Source: Candidatus Thioglobus sp. MED-G25 (lineage in GTDB: Bacteria > Pseudomonadota > Gammaproteobacteria > Arenicellales > UBA868). Taken from it: DNA of 64,000 bases. How positions within the stretch are numbered: the stretch's first letter is position 1; every line of letters begins with the position of its first letter. The stretch covers positions 29,940-93,939 of the forward strand of contig NTKC01000006.1 in assembly GCA_002456995.1 (NCBI GenBank), in the 5' to 3' direction. Shown in pieces: positions 31,748-40,928 of this stretch. The translations under genes were made by a program, and so were the position numbers. A model generated the notes under the pieces. It was not told the DNA's origin and did no database searches. It worked only from the letters and a program-made list of their open reading frames with translations.

Positions 31748-34009
31748 TTAGTGCTTTACAGACGACTCAAGATCGAACTTAAGTGTATCGTCCTCACAAT
31801 AAATCCGAACTTGACCACCGCCAGACAACTTTCCAAACAACAGTTCCTCAGCCAAAGCCTGGTTGATACGCTCTCTGATCAATCGGTTCATTGGTCTGGC
31901 ACCCATTGCCGGATCATGACCGTGAACAGCTAGCCACTGCCGGGCTGACGGGTCAAGCTCAAGCGTAACGTGCTTGTCCGCGAGTTGGTCTTCTAGTTGA
32001 AGAATAAATTTATCTACAACATGCAAAATCGTGTCCGCATCAAGGGCGCTGAATCGAATCACGGAATCAAGCCGGTTTCGAAATTCTGGGGTGAACATCC
32101 GCTTGATGACCTCCATATCGTCAGTGCTGTGATCTTGCTCCATGAAACCAACTGAATTCCTCGCCACGTTTTCAGCACCGGCGTTGGTAGTCATCACAAT
32201 TATCACGTTTCGAAAATCAGCCTTTCGGCCATTATTGTCGGTCAGAGTCCCATAATCCATCACCTGCAACAACAGGTTGAAAACATCCGGATGTGCCTTT
32301 TCTATCTCATCCAGAAGCAGTACTGCATGCGGGGTTTTTGTAATGGCCTCTGTCATCAGGCCTCCTTGATCAAATCCCACGTAGCCCGGTGGTGCTCCTA
32401 TAAGGCGTGACACGGTGTGCCGCTCCATATATTCAGACATATCAAATCGAACCAGTTCGATGCCCAATGTCATTGCCAGCTGACGCGTTACCTCCGTTTT
32501 ACCAACACCTGTTGGTCCACAAAACAGGAAAGATGAAATCGGCCGGTCGGGGTTGCCGAGTCCAGATCTTGAAAGCTTTATTGCACTGACCAGAGCCGAA
32601 ATAGCGACATCCTGGCCGAAGACAACGCGTTTCAGGTCAACGTCAAGATTCCGCAGTACATCTTTATCGGACGCACTCACCGTCCGGGGAGGGATTCGGG
32701 CCATTTTGGCAACAACCCGCTCTACGTCATTCACGCCTATCGTCTTCCGTCGTTTAGCTGCTGGAACCAGTCGGGTTTGAGCGCCTGCTTCATCTATGAC
32801 ATCGATTGCTTTATCTGGTAACTGCCGGTCTGTGATGTACCGTGACGCTAGTTCAGCGGCGGTGCGTAACGATGGCACTGTATACCTGACCTCATGATGT
32901 TCTTCGAACTGCTTCTTTAAACCACGCAGAATTTCCACGGTCTCGTCCACGCTGGGTTCCACGATTTCTACTCTTTGGAATCGACGCGATAGTGCTCGAT
33001 CTTTTTCAAAAATTCCGCGGTACTCCTGATGGGTAGTCGAACCGATACATTTCATTCGGCCCGACGCCAACACCGGCTTGAGCAGGTTCGATGCGTCCAT
33101 TGCGCCACCCGAAGCCGCGCCGGCACCGATGACCGTGTGAATCTCGTCAATAAACAAAATAGCGCCTGGAGTGTCCTCTAACTCAGCCAACACAGCTTTA
33201 AAGCGCTGTTCAAAATCTCCTCGGTATTTAGTGCCGGCGAGTAGAGCCCCCAGGTCAAGTGCAAAAATGGTGCTGTCAATCAAGACTTCGGGCACTTCAC
33301 CTTCAACAATCTTTCTGGCCAAGCCCTCAGCAATAGCGGTCTTTCCAACGCCAGCTTCGCCAGTGAACAGTGGGTTATTCTTGCGCCGGCGACATAAAAT
33401 CTGGATTGTGCGTTCTATCTCTGTATGACGCCCAATTAGAGGATCTATACGCCCCGCCATGGCTTGCTCATTGAGGTTGATGGCAAACGCGGCAAGTGGG
33501 GTCTGTGCTTCATCTTCCTCAAACCCTTCGTCCTGATCAACACCAGCGGGCGGGGGCAAACTCGTGCTTTCCCCGCCGACTCGGGAAATACCATGGGATG
33601 TATAGTTGACCAGGTCGAACCGAGTGACCTCCTCGCGAGACAAAAAGTAGACTGCGTGAGACTCCTTTTCTGCAAACATCGCGATAAGCACATTGGTGCC
33701 GGTCACCTCTTTCCTGCCCGTTCCTTGAACATGCAGGATCGCCCGCTGGATCACGCGCTGGAATCCTAACCCCGGCTGAGAATCTTCATCACTATCGTCC
33801 GGCAGTCGTGGGATATATTGTTCAAAGAAATTGTCAAGCTCATTACGCAGCCCCTCAATACTGCCACCGCAAGCCTGAATGGCCTGTATGGCTGGAGGGT
33901 TATCCAGCAAAGCATAAAGCAGATGTTCCACCGTGATGTATTCATGCTGGTTTTCACGGGCTTTCTGAATGGCAAGGTTTAGAGATTGCTCGAGTTCGCG
34001 GGACAACAT
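31748..34009 (-). CDS. clpA: ATP-dependent Clp protease ATP-binding subunit ClpA
   Basis: MLSRELEQSLNLAIQKARENQHEYITVEHLLYALL; two AAA+ domains; adjacent to clpS. Confidence 0.95.
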   Translation of the reverse strand: MLSRELEQSLNLAIQKARENQHEYITVEHLLYALLDNPPAIQAIQACGGSIEGLRNELDNFFEQYIPRLPDDSDEDSQPGLGFQRVIQRAILHVQGTGRKEVTGTNVLIAMFAEKESHAVYFLSREEVTRFDLVNYTSHGISRVGGESTSLPPPAGVDQDEGFEEDEAQTPLAAFAINLNEQAMAGRIDPLIGRHTEIERTIQILCRRRKNNPLFTGEAGVGKTAIAEGLARKIVEGEVPEVLIDSTIFALDLGALLAGTKYRGDFEQRFKAVLAELEDTPGAILFIDEIHTVIGAGAASGGAMDASNLLKPVLASGRMKCIGSTTHQEYRGIFEKDRALSRRFQRVEIVEPSVDETVEILRGLKKQFEEHHEVRYTVPSLRTAAELASRYITDRQLPDKAIDVIDEAGAQTRLVPAAKRRKTIGVNDVERVVAKMARIPPRTVSASDKDVLRNLDVDLKRVVFGQDVAISALVSAIKLSRSGLGNPDRPISSFLFCGPTGVGKTEVTRQLAMTLGIELVRFDMSEYMERHTVSRLIGAPPGYVGFDQGGLMTEAITKTPHAVLLLDEIEKAHPDVFNLLLQVMDYGTLTDNNGRKADFRNVIIVMTTNAGAENVARNSVGFMEQDHSTDDMEVIKRMFTPEFRNRLDSVIRFSALDADTILHVVDKFILQLEDQLADKHVTLELDPSARQWLAVHGHDPAMGARPMNRLIRERINQALAEELLFGKLSGGGQVRIYCEDDTLKFDLESSVKH

Positions 34010-34329
34010 TATTCTGGCTCCATCGTACACTGCAGTGGGTGCTCATTCTCCTTAGCGAAATTCATCACTTCACGCACCTTAGTCTGAGCAATTTCGGAAG
34101 GATAAACACCACATACTCCCGACCCCTTCGTGTGCACATTAAGCATAATCTGCACTGCGTCATCATGAGCGAGTCGGAAAAACTGTTGCAATACCATCAC
34201 AACGAATTCCATGGGTGTGTAGTCATCATTGATGAGGATTACACGAAAGAGCTGAGGTCGCTTCAGCTTGGGTTTGGCTTCTTCTACGACCAGTCCGTCA
34301 GAACGCTGAATTTCCTTACTGTCACTCAT
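34009..34329 (-). CDS. clpS: ATP-dependent Clp protease adaptor ClpS
   Basis: YRVILINDDYTPMEFVV-type core (FRVILINDDYTPMEFVVMVLQQFF), HTKGSGVCGVYPSEIAQTKV. Confidence 0.95.
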   Translation of the reverse strand: MSDSKEIQRSDGLVVEEAKPKLKRPQLFRVILINDDYTPMEFVVMVLQQFFRLAHDDAVQIMLNVHTKGSGVCGVYPSEIAQTKVREVMNFAKENEHPLQCTMEPE

Positions 34330-34447
34330 CAGTAGTACCCTGTTGCCCCACTAGAAAAGGGATCTGCTTCAATCCTTGAGGGCAAATGATAGTGGTTTAG
34401 CATACCAATGCTCAAGCTATTTACAGATCTCCAGCCAGATTAGCCGA

Positions 34448-34481
34448 AAAACCGGTGACAGGTTGCCCCGTCACCGGTTTT
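34448..34481 (-). terminator. Rho-independent terminator of aceA
   Basis: AAAACCGGTGAC-aggttgcccc-GTCACCGGTTTT, perfect 12-bp stem; on the minus strand it follows the aceA stop and ends in a T-run (GGTTTTTCGG). Confidence 0.85.
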
Positions 34482-34540
34482 GTGGTTGATACAACCCAGT
34501 GAGCGTTTTAGCAGTTTTCTGCCCGCCCGGACGTAGTCGT

Positions 34541-35830
34541 TTAGCCAGTGGCGAACTGTGACTCTTCAGTCGATCCATCCATCGCCATCACTGATGACTG
34601 ACCGCCTTGAATAACATTTGTGACATCGTCGAAGTAACCAGCACCTACTTCAGCCTGGTGACTGGCAAATGTATAGCCCCGACCCGCTGCCGCAAATTCC
34701 TTTTCCTGGACCATTTCCACATAAGCGCTCATTCCGTCACGAACATAATTTGCCGTGAGGTCAAACATGTGATACCACATACTGTGTATGCCAGCTAGGG
34801 TGATGAACTGGTACTTGTAGCCCATTGCTCCTAATTCTCGCTGAAAACTTGATATCTCTGCATCGTTCAGATTCTTTTTCCAGTTGAAAGACGGTGAACA
34901 GTTATAGGCCAGTAACTGATCCGGATAGTCCCGCCTGATAGCTTCGGCATACTGTCGGGCTTCATCCAGATCCGGCACTGCCGTCTCACACCAGATAAGG
35001 TCGGCATAAGGAGCATAGGCAAGACCCCTGGCAATTGCCTGGTCAAGACCCGGTCGGGTGACATAAAAACCTTCAGCAGTCCGCTCACCCGTCAAGAACC
35101 TTCGATCTGACTCGTCCACATCCGACGTCAACAGCGCCGCAGCATTGGCATCGGTACGGGCGAGTAAAACTGTCGGCACTCCACAGACATCGGCCGCCAG
35201 ACGAGCCGCCGTCAGCTTCTGAACTGCCTCTTGTGTCGGCACAAGTACCTTACCACCCATATGTCCACACTTTTTGACGGACGCCAGTTGATCTTCAAAG
35301 TGAACACCACCGGCGCCCGCATCAATCATGGCCTTCATCAGTTCGAACGCATTCAGGACACCACCAAACCCAGCTTCAGCATCGGCCACGATAGGCACAA
35401 AATAGTCCACATTTCCGGTACCACTGGAGCTTTGGACCTCGTCTGCCCGCTTGAAAGCATTGTTGATCCGTCTCACAACAGAGGGCACCGAATTGACCGG
35501 GTAAAGAGACTGATCTGGATACATGGTATCACCCAGATTGGCATCTGCAGCGACCTGCCAGCCAGACAGATAAATCGCCTTAACACCGGCTTTAACCTGC
35601 TGGACTGCCTGACCACCCGTCAAAGCGCCCAGGGTCGGGACAAAATCCTCGGTGTTAACCCTGTGCCACAATTTCTCAGCACCGAGCCTAGCCAGCGTAT
35701 ACTCGATCTGGACAGACCCCTTGAGTCGCACCACATCAGATCCTGTGTAATCGCGTTGGACGTTGTGCCAGCGGGGGTTTTCCGCCCAGTCCTTCTCGAT
35801 CGTTTCAGCAGCATCCAGCCTCGTTTTCAT
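34541..35830 (-). CDS. aceA: Isocitrate lyase
   Basis: [42 protein letters not shown] (catalytic KKCGH), [13 protein letters not shown]. Confidence 0.96.
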   Translation of the reverse strand: MKTRLDAAETIEKDWAENPRWHNVQRDYTGSDVVRLKGSVQIEYTLARLGAEKLWHRVNTEDFVPTLGALTGGQAVQQVKAGVKAIYLSGWQVAADANLGDTMYPDQSLYPVNSVPSVVRRINNAFKRADEVQSSSGTGNVDYFVPIVADAEAGFGGVLNAFELMKAMIDAGAGGVHFEDQLASVKKCGHMGGKVLVPTQEAVQKLTAARLAADVCGVPTVLLARTDANAAALLTSDVDESDRRFLTGERTAEGFYVTRPGLDQAIARGLAYAPYADLIWCETAVPDLDEARQYAEAIRRDYPDQLLAYNCSPSFNWKKNLNDAEISSFQRELGAMGYKYQFITLAGIHSMWYHMFDLTANYVRDGMSAYVEMVQEKEFAAAGRGYTFASHQAEVGAGYFDDVTNVIQGGQSSVMAMDGSTEESQFATG

Positions 35831-35997
35831 ATCTTCATCTCCGTCAATGGATGATGTGTCGACTCACCGGATGTGTAACCATGCTGCGCTATCCACTGAA
35901 GACCAAACACAGATTATTTTTCCGGTCGATCAACATGCCCCGGTCTCAGGATTCTGTGTCAAGTTCAAGCATATAGAAAACCAATATTTTCAATATA

Positions 35998-36020
35998 TAC
36001 TATTAATTTCATTAATAGTA
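35998..36020. promoter_or_regulatory. Perfect inverted repeat, probable LysR-type regulator box
   Basis: TACTATTAAT-TTC-ATTAATAGTA, two 10-bp arms with 3-nt spacer, between divergent aceA and LTTR genes, 25 bp upstream of the LTTR ATG. Confidence 0.65.
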
Positions 36021-36045
36021 GTTACTCTTCTCGGGCTCTACAACT

Positions 36046-36984
36046 ATGGCACCCCAACCCTATTACAAACAGAATCGCCTTAAACAACTGCGGGCTTTTT
36101 GCCACGCTGCCCGCAGTGGCAGCATCACAAAAGCAGCGCAGCGGCTATTCATCAGCCAGCCCGCAGTGTCTCTTCAGATTCAGGCGCTGGAACGGGAACT
36201 CGCCTGCATATTGTTTGAGCGACGTGGCCCAAAAATTCACCTGACCCAGGCAGGGCGAGCGCTTCTCGAAATCGCGCTGCCGCTTGTCGATGGAATTGAC
36301 TCAATCGGTGAAGATTTTGCCAGTGACCTGGGGCAACTCGATTCAGGTGAGATTAACGTTGCCGCCGGTGAATCAACGATACTGTATCTACTGCCCGAAC
36401 CGTTAAAAACTTTTGCACAGACCTACCCTGGGATTAGGATCAAACTCCATAATGTGACCGGTCAGGACGGTATGACAATGCTTCGAGCAGATAACGCTGA
36501 TTTTGCTGTCGGCTCCATGCTTGAGGTACCTGACGATGTGGTGTACTACCCGATTGTTAACTACAAAACGATGCTAATAACCCCGCTGGCGCATCCACTC
36601 GCACAGAAAAAACCTGGCAGATTAAGGCTTAAAGACATCGGCCCGTACGGCCTGATCCTTCCACCGCGACATCTTGCCACCTGGCGGATCGTGGATACCG
36701 TATTTCGGCAACACAATGTTGAATATTCGGTCTCACTTGAGGCTGGAGGGTGGGAAGTAATTAAGAAATATGTTGAAGTCGGGCTCGGTATTTCTATCGT
36801 TACAGATATCTGTCTTACTGGAAGCGAGAATCTGAGTAAAGTGTCTCTCCAACGCTTTTTTCCTGACCGCAGTTACGGTATTGTCGTTCGTAAGAAAAAG
36901 TACCAGTCTGCAGCCGTTCGACAGTTTCTTGAGATCCTGGCACCGGGAACAATTGATGCCTTCAACACAGTGACCAGCCAGTGA
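36046..36984 (+). CDS. LysR-type transcriptional regulator (CysB/Cbl-like)
   Basis: HTH LKQLRAFCHAARSGSITKAAQRLFISQPAVSLQIQALERELACILFERRG; substrate-binding domain. Confidence 0.9.
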   Translation: MAPQPYYKQNRLKQLRAFCHAARSGSITKAAQRLFISQPAVSLQIQALERELACILFERRGPKIHLTQAGRALLEIALPLVDGIDSIGEDFASDLGQLDSGEINVAAGESTILYLLPEPLKTFAQTYPGIRIKLHNVTGQDGMTMLRADNADFAVGSMLEVPDDVVYYPIVNYKTMLITPLAHPLAQKKPGRLRLKDIGPYGLILPPRHLATWRIVDTVFRQHNVEYSVSLEAGGWEVIKKYVEVGLGISIVTDICLTGSENLSKVSLQRFFPDRSYGIVVRKKKYQSAAVRQFLEILAPGTIDAFNTVTSQ

Positions 36985-37161
36985 CTAAAACCGCTACGAT
37001 TAGACAGCGACTTATAATCACACCACGTTGTGTACATTCCAGACTCCACAAAGGGCCCTCATCATGGGTTGGTTTCCGTCGTTCACGAACGTGATAATGA
37101 TCCCGGATGACTTTTCAGAGAGACAGCTCCAACAATTTAGGTCCTTGCAGGTAGCCTGTTA

Positions 37162-37761
37162 ATGAACGCGCGTCTTTCCATCGGCCTGCTGGTATGTCTG
37201 TGCATCTGCGGTGCGCTGGTGTTGCCGGTCCAATCACATGCGAAGGAACTCACGCTACCTGTGTGCTACGGCTTTTCCTGCAAGATTCGCCAGATAGTCA
37301 GTATTACTCCCGCCGAGTGGCGTAGCGTGGTCAACTGGCTTGATGGGGCTGCGACAACACCAGAAGGCGAGCGCCAGCAAATTCGTCAGGCGATTGGCTG
37401 GATGGAAGTCGTGGTCAGTCGCTATACCCCGACCCACCTGGATAAAGGTATGAATCTCGAAAATCGCCCCGTCGACATGATCGGCCAGATGGACTGTATT
37501 GACGAGTCGATCAATACGACAACATACCTCACTCTGTTTGAACAACAAGGGCGTCTGCACTGGCACCGCGTCACTGATCGGGCATACCGTGGTGCTTTGT
37601 TCGATGCCCATTGGGCTGCCCAGATAGAACAAGTAGACAGCGGTGTGAATTACGTCGTAGACAGCTGGTTTCAGGATAACGGCATGCTGCCCTATATTGC
37701 AAAAAGTGCTGAATGGGTAGACCTTCGTTGGACATTTTTTAGGAATCAAAAAAACAACTAG
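37162..37761 (+). CDS. Exported conserved hypothetical; possible transglutaminase-like fold
   Basis: Signal peptide (MNARLSIGLLVCLCICGALVLPVQSHA); MDCIDESINTTTYL ... AHWAAQ ... YVVDSWF spacing resembles a Cys-His-Asp triad. Confidence 0.6.
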   Translation: MNARLSIGLLVCLCICGALVLPVQSHAKELTLPVCYGFSCKIRQIVSITPAEWRSVVNWLDGAATTPEGERQQIRQAIGWMEVVVSRYTPTHLDKGMNLENRPVDMIGQMDCIDESINTTTYLTLFEQQGRLHWHRVTDRAYRGALFDAHWAAQIEQVDSGVNYVVDSWFQDNGMLPYIAKSAEWVDLRWTFFRNQKNN

Positions 37762-37783
37762 ATAGCCTAGAGCGCCATCACCA

Positions 37784-38872
37784 ATGATCCCTGAAAAAAA
37801 CACGCCTGTTGTCGTCGGTATCTCTGGTGGTGTGGATTCATCGATTGCAGCCTGGCAGCTTAAGGAGTGGGGTCACGAAGTCATCGGCCTGTTCATGAAG
37901 AACTGGGAGGAAGACGACGATGCATCTTACTGTGCCGCGGCTGAGGATCTTAAAATCGCACAACATGTTTGCCGGCAGTTGGACGTTCCCCTGCATACCG
38001 TTAACTTTTCACACGAATACTGGGAACGGGTCTTCAAAATCTTTCTTCAACAGTACCAAGCTGGACGCACACCCAACCCCGACGTACTGTGTAATCGAGA
38101 AATAAAATTTCGAGAGTTTCTGGACCATGCCAATCGACTCGGCGCCAAGTACATTGCAACTGGTCACTATGCTCAAATTGATTCAAACCCGACCGCTCTC
38201 TCTTTGCTCAAGGGGAATGACCCAAGTAAAGACCAGTCTTATTTCCTCTATACCCTCGGCCAGGCCGAACTGCAACACACTTTATTTCCGATTGGCGCCA
38301 TGCTGAAATCCGAAGTACGTCAAATAGCGCGGTCGCTCGGGATGCCAAATGCAGACCGAAAAGACAGCACGGGCATCTGCTTCATCGGAGAACGGCGATT
38401 CCGCGACTTTCTCGCACGTTATCTGCCCCCCTCCCCCGGCCAGATCTGCACCCTGGATAACACCGTGATTGGTGAGCACCAGGGTTTGTGGTTCTATACC
38501 TTAGGCCAGCGTCACGGCCTGGATATAGGTGGTCCAGGAGACGCTTGGTATGTGGCTGCCAAGGATATGGCTCGAAATGTACTGCGTGTTGTACAGGGAC
38601 ACGATCACCCGGCATTGATGCGGAACTCTGCACAAGCAGAAGAGCTCAGCTGGGTGGAAAACGATCCGCCACAGTTTCCATTTCGCTGTTCAGCAAAAAC
38701 TCGCTATCGCCAGGCTGATCAGGCCTGCACACTGTCCAGTATCGGCCCAGGCAAAATTGAGATCACTTTCGAACAACCTCAAAGAGCCATAACACCCGGT
38801 CAAGCACTGGTGTTATACGATGGTAGTCGGCTAATCGGTGGGGGAGTATTCTGCGACCTGATCAACGGGTGA
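37784..38872 (+). CDS. mnmA: tRNA-specific 2-thiouridylase
   Basis: VVVGISGGVDSSIAAWQLKEWGHEVIGLFMKNWEEDDD, GRTPNPDVLCNREIKF, STGICFIGERRFRDFL. Confidence 0.96.
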   Translation: MIPEKNTPVVVGISGGVDSSIAAWQLKEWGHEVIGLFMKNWEEDDDASYCAAAEDLKIAQHVCRQLDVPLHTVNFSHEYWERVFKIFLQQYQAGRTPNPDVLCNREIKFREFLDHANRLGAKYIATGHYAQIDSNPTALSLLKGNDPSKDQSYFLYTLGQAELQHTLFPIGAMLKSEVRQIARSLGMPNADRKDSTGICFIGERRFRDFLARYLPPSPGQICTLDNTVIGEHQGLWFYTLGQRHGLDIGGPGDAWYVAAKDMARNVLRVVQGHDHPALMRNSAQAEELSWVENDPPQFPFRCSAKTRYRQADQACTLSSIGPGKIEITFEQPQRAITPGQALVLYDGSRLIGGGVFCDLING

Positions 38873-39539
38873 GTAGGATCCGACTTAAACGCCGAATCAG
38901 CTTACCCGTATTCCGTGCACCACGAGCGAACCACCCGACATGCTTGATCCTGTTCCGCTGCTCATCCGAGAGCAGCTCGGGTGCCACTTGTTGTTTGAGT
39001 TTTAGTACGGCATCCCGGTCAACACGACAAAACCGTCGGAACACCGCGCGCGATAACAGATTCCAGCGCCGGCCCTCGAAAAAACAAGCAACAAAATCAA
39101 CTATAAAAACCTCGCCGCGGTCGTTTACCAACACATTGTTCAGGCTTCGAAGATCACAATGCGCAACACCCAATTGGTGAATCGCAGCGAGGCGTTGTTC
39201 CAGCGTAATAAAAAACTGCTTCCAGAATTCTGTATCACGCTGAAGCGTTTTAAAGGGTGACGCACTGAACCACTCCATAAGCAGCGCCCTCGATCCTCGG
39301 CGACCTATCAGTAACGGAACTCCGTCAATGGACGACAAACATCTCAATGCCTTAGATTCCCGGCGCGCCAGAATTCGCCCTAACAACATTGAAAACAAAG
39401 GATCACAGCCTGCGTGGTCTTTTAATACAGCATCTCGATCACCCAGATTCACTCTCAAGACACGCGCACGGGTACCACCACCTTCACGAAGTGTGTCGAC
39501 GACTGTCCATCTGTCGATATTGTCAGCTGCAATAGACAT
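38862..39539 (-). CDS. Small protein-kinase-fold protein (RIO/Kdo-kinase-like)
   Basis: GVAHCDLRSLNNVLVNDRGEVFIVDFVA: HxDL...N and DF motifs; overlaps upstream MATE gene by 17 bp. Confidence 0.75.
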   Translation of the reverse strand: MSIAADNIDRWTVVDTLREGGGTRARVLRVNLGDRDAVLKDHAGCDPLFSMLLGRILARRESKALRCLSSIDGVPLLIGRRGSRALLMEWFSASPFKTLQRDTEFWKQFFITLEQRLAAIHQLGVAHCDLRSLNNVLVNDRGEVFIVDFVACFFEGRRWNLLSRAVFRRFCRVDRDAVLKLKQQVAPELLSDEQRNRIKHVGWFARGARNTGKLIRRLSRILLTR

Positions 39540-40890
39540 GGCTTGCTAAAAGCTTTCGCGACTTTAACTCGAACCGCCAACCTAAAAGAATCGCTGTAAG
39601 TCCGATACCAACTACCATACCGTACCAAAGCCCGGTCGGGCCCCAATTTACACCCAGTATCCAAGCTACAGGAAATCCAACTACCCAGTATGCCAAAACT
39701 GAAATCCACATCACCGCATTGACATCCTTCAGTCCTCTCAGAGCACCTGCACCAGCCATATAAAGACCATCAAACAACTGAAATAAAGCAGCCACCATTA
39801 ATAACGATACCGCAATGTCGGTAACTTCTGGTTCGCTAGTATAAATACTGGCGATAATTCCCGGAAACATAGTCATGAACAATACCGAAGGCAGCATTAG
39901 TACAGTCGCTGTTGCAATTCCTAGCCATCCTCTCAATCGGACTTCAGCCATATTCCCACTGCCAACCGACTGCCCAACCCGAGCCATGACGGCACTTGAA
40001 ATTCCGACTGCAACCATAAAAATAACAGTCGCAAAATTTATAACTAATTGATGCGCAGCCAGCGCAACATGGCCAAAACGTCCCATCAACAGGTTTATCG
40101 CGTTATAAAAAGCTGAATCGAGTACTAGCGAAATTGAAATCGGTACGCCCAGTCGAAAAAGTGCGCCCAGTCGAGCAAAGACAGGGAAAGTTAGCCCATC
40201 AAACAACCCCAGGTCACGGTATTTAGGGGTAAACAGCATATAGCCACTCAGTAAGATCGCAGCCAAGATCATCCCTCCAGCAAATGTCAGAGCAGCGCCA
40301 TCAACACCCAGTGCGGGAAATCCAAGATTTCCATAAATCAGTACCCAGTTTCCTAACACTACGATTGGCAGAACTAGGATTTGAATCACCATCATAGGCC
40401 TGGAATTTCCTGTTGCCTCGCAGAAAAACCGCATCACAAGATACACACACACTGCAGGCATAGACCATGACCCGATGCTCAGATAACTTTTCACCAACGG
40501 AATGACTTGTGAATCGACACCGACGTGGTCCATTACTCCACCAATATTGCGCATCAGAACAAATGCCAGCATGCCTATCACAAGCGCCATCCATAAACCC
40601 TGCTGAAAATCACGCCGCATCTCGAGATGTCTGCCTGCCCCCTGGTGCTGGGCAATGGTGGGAGATAACCCCATCAGCAGACCCATGCTTCCCAACCAAA
40701 CGAATACCCAAAAGGATGTGCCAAGACCAACTGCGGCAAGTTCTCGTGAGCCAACCCGACCCATCATGATGATGGCAATTGTCCCCTGACTGACCTGCAG
40801 AAGTTGGGTAAATATTATGGGGATTCCTAAACGGAGCAGTCCCGCCAACTCTGACCACATCTTAATTTTCACAATTGTATTTGTTGCCAA
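39523..40890 (-). CDS. MATE family efflux transporter
   Basis: 12-TM; LRLGIPIIFTQLLQVSQGTIAIIMMGRVGSRELAAVGLGTSFW. Confidence 0.92.
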   Translation of the reverse strand: MATNTIVKIKMWSELAGLLRLGIPIIFTQLLQVSQGTIAIIMMGRVGSRELAAVGLGTSFWVFVWLGSMGLLMGLSPTIAQHQGAGRHLEMRRDFQQGLWMALVIGMLAFVLMRNIGGVMDHVGVDSQVIPLVKSYLSIGSWSMPAVCVYLVMRFFCEATGNSRPMMVIQILVLPIVVLGNWVLIYGNLGFPALGVDGAALTFAGGMILAAILLSGYMLFTPKYRDLGLFDGLTFPVFARLGALFRLGVPISISLVLDSAFYNAINLLMGRFGHVALAAHQLVINFATVIFMVAVGISSAVMARVGQSVGSGNMAEVRLRGWLGIATATVLMLPSVLFMTMFPGIIASIYTSEPEVTDIAVSLLMVAALFQLFDGLYMAGAGALRGLKDVNAVMWISVLAYWVVGFPVAWILGVNWGPTGLWYGMVVGIGLTAILLGWRFELKSRKLLASHVYCS

Positions 40891-40928
40891 GCACAGGTCG
40901 AGAATTCACAGTCGCAACCATGCCCTAT

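Noticed and set aside
35231-35854. 207-aa plus-strand ORF
   Set aside because: Antisense to aceA, whose translation is unmistakable; no recognisable motif.
37083-37094. TCACG-AA-CGTGA small dyad upstream of the exported hypothetical
   Set aside because: Arms too short to separate from chance without conservation data.
37255-37803. 182-aa minus-strand ORF
   Set aside because: Antisense to the exported hypothetical, which has a signal peptide and coherent motifs on the plus strand.
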